From positions 1 to 10,953 of the forward strand of contig CAIYPH010000448.1 of NCBI GenBank assembly GCA_903928045.1: a DNA stretch of 10,953 nucleotides, read 5' to 3'. Within the stretch, counting starts at the first letter, position 1; the number at the start of each line of letters is the position of its first letter. The stretch comes from an uncultured Rhodospirillales bacterium (lineage in GTDB: Bacteria; Pseudomonadota; Alphaproteobacteria; Acetobacterales; Acetobacteraceae). The translations under genes and the position numbers were made by a program. The notes beneath the pieces are model-generated. The model was given only the letters and a program-made list of their open reading frames with translations, had not been told where the DNA came from and searched no databases. Of this stretch, positions 6,844 to 10,953 are shown in pieces.

Positions 6844-8178
6844 TCAGGCGAGCGACAGCAACAGGCTCACGGCGCTACGGGCCTCGTTGGTCACCAGGCC
6901 CGGCGTGGTACACAGGGTTTCAAGCTGCCGAACGGTGACCCAGCGGAACCCCGCCGGCAGCTCGAACCGCGTTTCGGCCGGCAGCTCGACGATGTGGTAA
7001 GCATTGCCGTCCCGATGGAACCGGCCGCCCTCCTCGGATTGATGGCAAGCGAGATGGACCTGGCCCGTTGCCGCGGCCGCGGCGAGATCCGCCTCGATGC
7101 CACGCTCCGCCCCCGCACCCGGCGCAATCTGCACACTGGCGGCGATTTCGACACGATTGCCCAACCCCGCCTCGGCACGGGCGCGCAGCAGCACGCGCAT
7201 CACCCCGTCGCGTTCCTGGCAGAGCAGCGTGATTTGCCCGTCGCCGGCACTGTCGACCAGCGGCTGGTCCCAGTTCGGCACCTCGCGATCGCGCGCCTGC
7301 ACCCGGTAGCCCCGCACGGCGAAGCCGCCGGGGGCGATCGGCGCCAGCGCGCCATCCCGCATCCGCCATCCCGGCAGATCGGCGAGCGCCAGGCGCGCAT
7401 GGGCGATCGTGGTCGCCGCCCGCTGGGCAAGCAGCCAGGCCCGCGGGTCATCGGCATCGCCATGGCGGTAGGAGCGCAGCAGCGCCGCGCCGAACCCGCC
7501 CCTACCCTGCCAGCGCGCGAAGGGTTCACCTTGTGCCCAATAGCGCCAGGGCGTGCTGACCAGCACGCTGCGGGCATCGGTATTGAGCACGTTGTCATGC
7601 ACCAGCAACGCCCGCAGCGCGGCGGCATCGAGCCAGCGCCAGGCGGGGCCCATCGCGTCAGGCGCGCTGGCGGCGGGCAGTTCGACCACCATGTTGAGGT
7701 TGAATTTGCCAAAAAACCGCGTCCCCTGCTCGCTCTGGCGCAGGTCGCTGATCACAGAGCCTTCTGGCGGGGCGGCGAAATGGTCGAAGAACGGCGCCGG
7801 CGTGCCGCCATGGCGGGCGGTGTAGTTGCTCGGCGTGCACTGGAAACTCGGCGCGAGCTGCACCGCGCCCTCGTTCCCCGGCTCGGTCTTGGCCTGCACC
7901 AGCAACTCGGGGCCGTTGGCGCCGCGGCGGGCGAGGAAGCCGAGGATGCCGATCTCCGGTTGCAGAATGAACGGCTGGGTCTCCCCGTCGATCGCGGCAT
8001 CGCTGCTCGTCGTGCGCACCGCGATGATGCGGAAGAAGCCGCCGGTCGCATGGGCGATCTCCTCGGCGCCGATCTGCCAGCGCGCCAGGGTGGCGAGCGC
8101 CACCTCGGCGCAGGCGAAGGCGCTGCGCACCCGTTGCTCCGCGCGCCATTGCTCGGCCCAGGCGAGATCCGCACTCAT
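6844..8178 (-). CDS. NDP-hexose (dTDP-4-keto-6-deoxyglucose) 2,3-dehydratase family protein
   Basis: Family members (EvaA, TylX3, OleV type) remove water across C2-C3 of dTDP-4-keto-6-deoxyglucose, opening the route to 2-deoxy and 2,3-dideoxy sugars. The 444-residue protein shows the typical internal duplication. Repeat 1 has ILQPEIGILGFLARR (71-85), LLVQAKTEPGN (92-102), VQLAPSFQCTPSNY (106-119) and QSEQGTRFFGKFNLNMVVEL (148-167), followed by an RWLDAAALRALL tail. Repeat 2 has YRVQARDREVPNWDQPLV (291-308), ITLLCQERDG, and QSEEGGRFHRDGNAYHIVEL (380-399), followed by FRWVTVRQLETL. The start codon overlaps the GT61 stop as ATGA, which implies translational coupling. The 3-ketoreductase that normally acts on the unstable product is not in the window, nor are RmlA/RmlB. 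Family membership is strong; the exact sugar substrate is inferred from the family. Confidence 0.88.
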   Translation of the reverse strand: MSADLAWAEQWRAEQRVRSAFACAEVALATLARWQIGAEEIAHATGGFFRIIAVRTTSSDAAIDGETQPFILQPEIGILGFLARRGANGPELLVQAKTEPGNEGAVQLAPSFQCTPSNYTARHGGTPAPFFDHFAAPPEGSVISDLRQSEQGTRFFGKFNLNMVVELPAASAPDAMGPAWRWLDAAALRALLVHDNVLNTDARSVLVSTPWRYWAQGEPFARWQGRGGFGAALLRSYRHGDADDPRAWLLAQRAATTIAHARLALADLPGWRMRDGALAPIAPGGFAVRGYRVQARDREVPNWDQPLVDSAGDGQITLLCQERDGVMRVLLRARAEAGLGNRVEIAASVQIAPGAGAERGIEADLAAAAATGQVHLACHQSEEGGRFHRDGNAYHIVELPAETRFELPAGFRWVTVRQLETLCTTPGLVTNEARSAVSLLLSLA

Positions 8179-9308
8179 TGCGTGGCCATCACGGCGGCGT
8201 CGACGCAGGCGAGCAGCTTGCCGGGATCGATCCGGTAACCCACCACGCCGTCCGGCGAGACCTCGTCGGTCTCGCTGTCGAGATACATCATACGGTGGCC
8301 TCGCAAAGCGGCGATCCCGGTCTGGGTCATGTTGAGGAAGTGCAGGTTGATCACCGCGGTGGTCGGAGGTGCGAACAGCAGGTTCTTCATCGCCGAGCCG
8401 TGCTCCCCCACCACCACCCGGGCGCCGGCGAACAGCGCCACCTGTTCCGGCCAGGTCATGGTTTCCGGGTGCACGGTGACGAAGCCCAGCGCCGTCAGCA
8501 GCTCGGCGATTTCCGCGCCGTTGACGATACGCCGCGTCGCCGCAGCCCCGCCGCTCCAGCCGGCGCGGGAGAGGAAGATGCGCGCGGGTGTCTCGCCATG
8601 CGCCGGGGCGAGGCGGGACACCACGGCATCGAAGAACCGGCTCGCGGCGGGGTGAAAGCGATAGTCCTCATGCGCCATCGACGGCAGGACCAGCGTGTCG
8701 ACCCGGAGGATCTCGGTTTCGCGATCATAGGTCTCGAGCCGGTTGGCGGGGATTCCGAGGGCGGTAAGCATTTTCCGGGCATAGACCGGCAGGTCGGCGG
8801 GGAAGGCGTAGCGCATCGTGTCGGCCTGGCGGCCCAGGGTCTCGCGCAGGGTCCAGAGCCGCGGCAGGATATCGAGCGGCCAATGGCCGAAGGTGTCGTA
8901 GCCGATGGTCCCGATCGAGGCGACCGTTCCGCGTACCCTGCGGACCCGACGGCCCTGGCGGTGCGGTGCGTCCTCCACCGTGTCGGCGGCGAGCGCGGTG
9001 CGGAGATAAAGCGGCATGATGTCGGGCGCGGTGACGCTCCCCTCATCCAGCCCGGCGAAGCAGCGCCCGCCGAGCAGCCCATCCGGCAGCATCCAGCAAC
9101 CCAGCGCGCCGACCCGGCCGTAGGCGGCACCATGTGCCTGTTCGAGCCAGGCGGCGCAGAACCCCGCGGCCGGCAACAACAGCGGCGGCGGCGGCAGGGC
9201 GACGGCCGACTTCACGCCGATGCGGCGCTGGACACTGGACGCGTCCAGCGGCACGACGTGTGCGGCATCGGGCCGGTCGGGCGGCTGGAGGGCTGCATCG
9301 GCGATCAT
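8175..9308 (-). CDS. Glycosyltransferase family 61 protein (DUF563 type)
   Basis: A 377-residue protein of the GT61 group, whose members add sugars to polysaccharides or glycoproteins. Visible family blocks are GYDTFGHWPLDILPRLW (136-152), RIFLSR (243-248) followed by RRIVNGAEI (259-267), and VVVGEHGSAMKNLLFAP (298-314), which matches the G.HG..L.N.LF signature near the C-terminus. There is no clear membrane span; the proline-rich PPPPLLLPAAG at about 39-49 is probably a loop. It is the first gene of a leftward unit and overlaps the 2,3-dehydratase gene by four bases, so the two products are probably made together. The simplest reading is that this enzyme transfers the deoxysugar made through that dehydratase, but this is inference. 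The ATG at 9308 has no strong ribosome site. Confidence 0.85.
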   Translation of the reverse strand: MIADAALQPPDRPDAAHVVPLDASSVQRRIGVKSAVALPPPPLLLPAAGFCAAWLEQAHGAAYGRVGALGCWMLPDGLLGGRCFAGLDEGSVTAPDIMPLYLRTALAADTVEDAPHRQGRRVRRVRGTVASIGTIGYDTFGHWPLDILPRLWTLRETLGRQADTMRYAFPADLPVYARKMLTALGIPANRLETYDRETEILRVDTLVLPSMAHEDYRFHPAASRFFDAVVSRLAPAHGETPARIFLSRAGWSGGAAATRRIVNGAEIAELLTALGFVTVHPETMTWPEQVALFAGARVVVGEHGSAMKNLLFAPPTTAVINLHFLNMTQTGIAALRGHRMMYLDSETDEVSPDGVVGYRIDPGKLLACVDAAVMATQ

Positions 9309-9399
9309 TTCGGCACCATGGGGCGCGACACCGTGAAATTCAACCGTCAGGGCTTGTCACGATCGCCCGGCGGCGCGACCCTGGGGTAAGGAGTACGTG
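9309..9399. promoter_or_regulatory. Divergent intergenic region between GT61 and the Nudix gene
   Basis: About 90 bp separate two start codons facing away from each other, so promoters for both directions should be here or inside the neighbouring coding starts. TTGTCA at 9354-9359 could be a rightward -35 box and TTGAAT (minus strand, 9343-9338) a leftward one, but neither has a good -10 partner. No clear operator dyad was seen. Confidence 0.35.
9388..9393 (+). promoter_or_regulatory. Ribosome binding site deciding the Nudix start
   Basis: AAGGAG lies 6 bases before the ATG at 9400 and only 3 bases before an overlapping in-frame GTG at 9397. The spacing favours the ATG, giving an N-terminus that reads MSTAEPTPKV. 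Confidence 0.75.
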
Positions 9400-10008
9400 A
9401 TGAGCACAGCCGAACCGACGCCGAAGGTGATCCCCCGACCGGCCGCGAGCCTTTTGGTACTCCGCGGGGAGGAACCGCTGGTGCTGATGGGCATGCGGGG
9501 CGCCAAGCATAAATTCATGCCGAACCGGCTGGTGTTTCCCGGTGGGGCGGTCGATCCGGCGGACCACCAGGCCGATGTCGGCTCCCCGATGCCCGACCAT
9601 GTGGTCCGCCGGCTGGAACGGGCGGCTGACCCGAGCCTGGCCCGCGCGCTCGGGGTGGCGGCGGCGCGGGAGTTGGAGGAGGAGACCGGACTCAGTCTGG
9701 GCAATCCACCGGTGTTGCACGGCATCGACTATCTCTGCCGGGCGGTAACCCCGGAGCCCTCCCCGGTGCGGTTCGATGCGCGGTTCCTGGTGGTGGACGC
9801 GGCACATGTCAGCGGCGAGCTGGCGGGGTCGGGCGAGTTGGAGGATTTGCGCTGGTGGGGGGTGGAGGAGGCCTTGGCGATGGACCTCGCCGGACCGCAG
9901 CGGCGGGTGCTGCAGCGGTTGACGTCCTGGCTGGCGATGAGCCCGGAGGCGCGGGCGGCGGAGACCCAGGTGGCGACGCTGTGGTGGCGGGATTGGGAGA
10001 TGGAGTAG
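9400..10008 (+). CDS. Nudix hydrolase, NUDT19-like type with a split Nudix box
   Basis: A cytosolic hydrolase of a nucleoside-diphosphate-linked compound. In the related NUDT19 group the known activity is on coenzyme A derivatives, but the substrate here is not established. The 202-residue protein opens with PRPAASLLVLRG (12-23) and has MPNRLVFPGGAVD (40-52). The catalytic half of the Nudix box, RELEEETGL, lies at 90-98. About 35 residues separate GGAVD from RELEEET, where the standard box allows far fewer, so the box is split by an insert as in NUDT19-type proteins. RFDARFLVV (124-132) and RWWGVEEAL (151-159) are also typical of this group. The metal-binding glutamates are intact. The gene ends four bases from the end of the convergent dehydrogenase gene. 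Confidence 0.87.
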   Translation: MSTAEPTPKVIPRPAASLLVLRGEEPLVLMGMRGAKHKFMPNRLVFPGGAVDPADHQADVGSPMPDHVVRRLERAADPSLARALGVAAARELEEETGLSLGNPPVLHGIDYLCRAVTPEPSPVRFDARFLVVDAAHVSGELAGSGELEDLRWWGVEEALAMDLAGPQRRVLQRLTSWLAMSPEARAAETQVATLWWRDWEME

Positions 10009-10012
10009 GGGC

Positions 10013-10891
10013 TCAGTCCTTGATCCACTTGTCCCACAAGGTGGTCAGCGCGGCGTAGTCGTCGCGGCCCATCCCGGCGGCGACGGCCATTTCGTAGACG
10101 GTGTGGGCGGCCTGGATGGCAAAGAGCGGGATGCCATCGGCCTGGGCGAGTTCAAGGGCGAGCACGCTGTCTTTCCGGGCGGCATCCATCGGCATGCCCG
10201 GCGCGAAATTGCGTTGGGCGGTGCGCTCCCCGATGCGGTGGGTGAGCGGGCGCATCAGGCCGGCGTCGGCACCCTTCATCATGTCGACGAATTTCTCTGT
10301 CGGGATCCCGTTGGCGCGGGCCATGGCGAGGGCTTCGGCGAGGACGACGTAGACGGCGTGGGCGACGGCGTTGTTGATCACCTTGGCGGCGGCGCCGGCG
10401 CCGGTGGTCCCCATCACGGTCTGCTTGCTGGACAGGGCATCGAGCCAGGGTTGGGCCTGGGCGAGTTCGGCGGTTTCCCCGCCGATCAACAGCACGCTCC
10501 CACCGCGGGCCATGATTTCGACGCCCGACTGGATGGCGGCATCGACGAAGCCGACCCCTGCGGCGGTGCAGAGCGCCGACATATGGGCGATGTCGGCGGG
10601 GGTGACGGTGCTGGTCTCGATCACCAAGGCGCCCTTCGGCAGCAGCCCGGCGAGGGCGGCGACGGTGGCGCGCGAGGCGGCTGGGGTGGGGAGGCTCAGG
10701 AGGACGGTGGAGCAACCCGCGACGGCTTCGGCGAGGGTCTCGGAGGTGATGATCCCGCGTTCGGCGGCCTGGGCCCGGCGATCGGGCGAGAGGTCGAAGC
10801 CGTTGACGGGGCCGCCGAGGGCGAGGCGGCCGGCGACCTCGATGCCCATATTGCCGAGGCCGATGACGGCGCAGGTTTCGTTGCTTTTCAT
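10013..10891 (-). CDS. NAD(P)-dependent oxidoreductase, 3-hydroxyisobutyrate dehydrogenase family
   Basis: A beta-hydroxyacid dehydrogenase that would oxidise a 3-hydroxy acid or reduce its semialdehyde or keto form with a nicotinamide cofactor. The Rossmann motif VIGLGNMG is at 9-16, giving GxGxxG. The helical C-terminal domain has GAAAKVINNAVAH at 166-178 with the family's catalytic lysine at Lys170. RNFAPGMPMDAARKDSVLAL (227-246) matches the F.....KD..LA block. The substrate loop, usually DAPVSGG, reads DAAIQSG at 117-123, so the serine is replaced by glutamine. This may indicate a substrate other than 3-hydroxyisobutyrate. Length (292) is normal. The gene points leftward, its start is 22 bp from hairpin repeat copy D, and it is tail-to-tail with the Nudix gene. 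The exact substrate cannot be assigned. Confidence 0.88.
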   Translation of the reverse strand: MKSNETCAVIGLGNMGIEVAGRLALGGPVNGFDLSPDRRAQAAERGIITSETLAEAVAGCSTVLLSLPTPAASRATVAALAGLLPKGALVIETSTVTPADIAHMSALCTAAGVGFVDAAIQSGVEIMARGGSVLLIGGETAELAQAQPWLDALSSKQTVMGTTGAGAAAKVINNAVAHAVYVVLAEALAMARANGIPTEKFVDMMKGADAGLMRPLTHRIGERTAQRNFAPGMPMDAARKDSVLALELAQADGIPLFAIQAAHTVYEMAVAAGMGRDDYAALTTLWDKWIKD

Positions 10892-10912
10892 GGGGTGGTT
10901 ATAGCGGGAGTG

Positions 10913-10953
10913 AGAAGGGACGGAAGCGTTTCTTTTTTGAAAAAAAGAAGCGA
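10913..10953 (+). repeat. A/T-rich hairpin repeat, copy D (cut by window edge)
   Basis: AGAAGGGACGGAAGCG is followed by TTTCTTTTTTGAAAAAAAGA and AGCGA up to the last base of the window. The core TTCTTTTTTGAAAAAAAGAA is the same 20 bases as in copy B. It lies 22 bp upstream of the start codon of the leftward dehydrogenase gene and points away from that gene, as copy B does relative to the solute-binding-protein gene. Confidence 0.72.

Noticed and set aside
6361..8238. A 625-codon plus-strand frame over gloA and the 2,3-dehydratase
   Set aside because: It is antisense to two genes with clear family motifs and has no recognisable domain of its own.
8178..9389. A 403-codon plus-strand frame over GT61
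   Set aside because: It is opposite a gene with GT61 motifs and an ATGA-coupled neighbour, and no domain is visible in it.
1..10953. A CRISPR array, tRNA, rRNA or phage module
   Set aside because: No regularly spaced direct repeats, cloverleaf-like sequences, rRNA segments or phage structural motifs were seen on either strand.

Overview
The window is GC-rich DNA (outside the IS remnant and a few A/T-rich hairpins) from a Gram-negative bacterium, most likely an alphaproteobacterium of the Acetobacteraceae/Rhodospirillales type. That placement is inference. It rests on codon composition, on the long antisense-open frames such genomes produce, on the Nudix protein type, and on the A/T-rich hairpin repeats at the edges of genes.

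Layout. Positions 1-235 hold the possible tail of an upstream gene and two inverted copies of an A/T-rich hairpin repeat. Positions 236-1807 (+) encode an orphan ABC-transporter solute-binding protein of the peptide/nickel type with a Tat-like signal. Positions 1939-5814 (+) encode a 1,291-residue multi-domain glycosyltransferase: N-terminal WYL/YPD-type repeats, a WbsX/GH99-like domain, a GT4 domain and a GT2 domain. Directly behind its stop codon lies a decayed IS1595-family (ISXO2-like) element (about 5815-6308), truncated at its 5' end and frameshifted. A leftward gene group follows: a GT61 glycosyltransferase (9308-8175), an NDP-hexose 2,3-dehydratase (8178-6844) joined to it by an ATGA overlap, and glyoxalase I, gloA (6774-6397). 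A Nudix hydrolase (9400-10008, +) is divergent from GT61 and ends 4 bp from the end of a convergent 3-hydroxyisobutyrate-dehydrogenase-family oxidoreductase (10891-10013).

How the genes fit together. The multi-domain glycosyltransferase, GT61 and the NDP-hexose 2,3-dehydratase look like parts of a surface-glycan locus. The 2,3-dehydratase catalyses the committed step to 2-deoxy or 2,3-dideoxy sugars, so the glycan may carry an unusual deoxysugar. The nucleotide-sugar genes that should feed it (RmlA/RmlB-like enzymes and a 3-ketoreductase) are not in the window. The solute-binding protein, glyoxalase, Nudix hydrolase and dehydrogenase look like ordinary metabolic genes around this locus.

The points most worth a second look are the coupled GT61/2,3-dehydratase pair, the three-enzyme glycosyltransferase fusion, the four-copy hairpin repeat family, and the IS remnant that begins exactly where the large glycosyltransferase stops. 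No tRNA, rRNA, CRISPR array or phage gene was seen.
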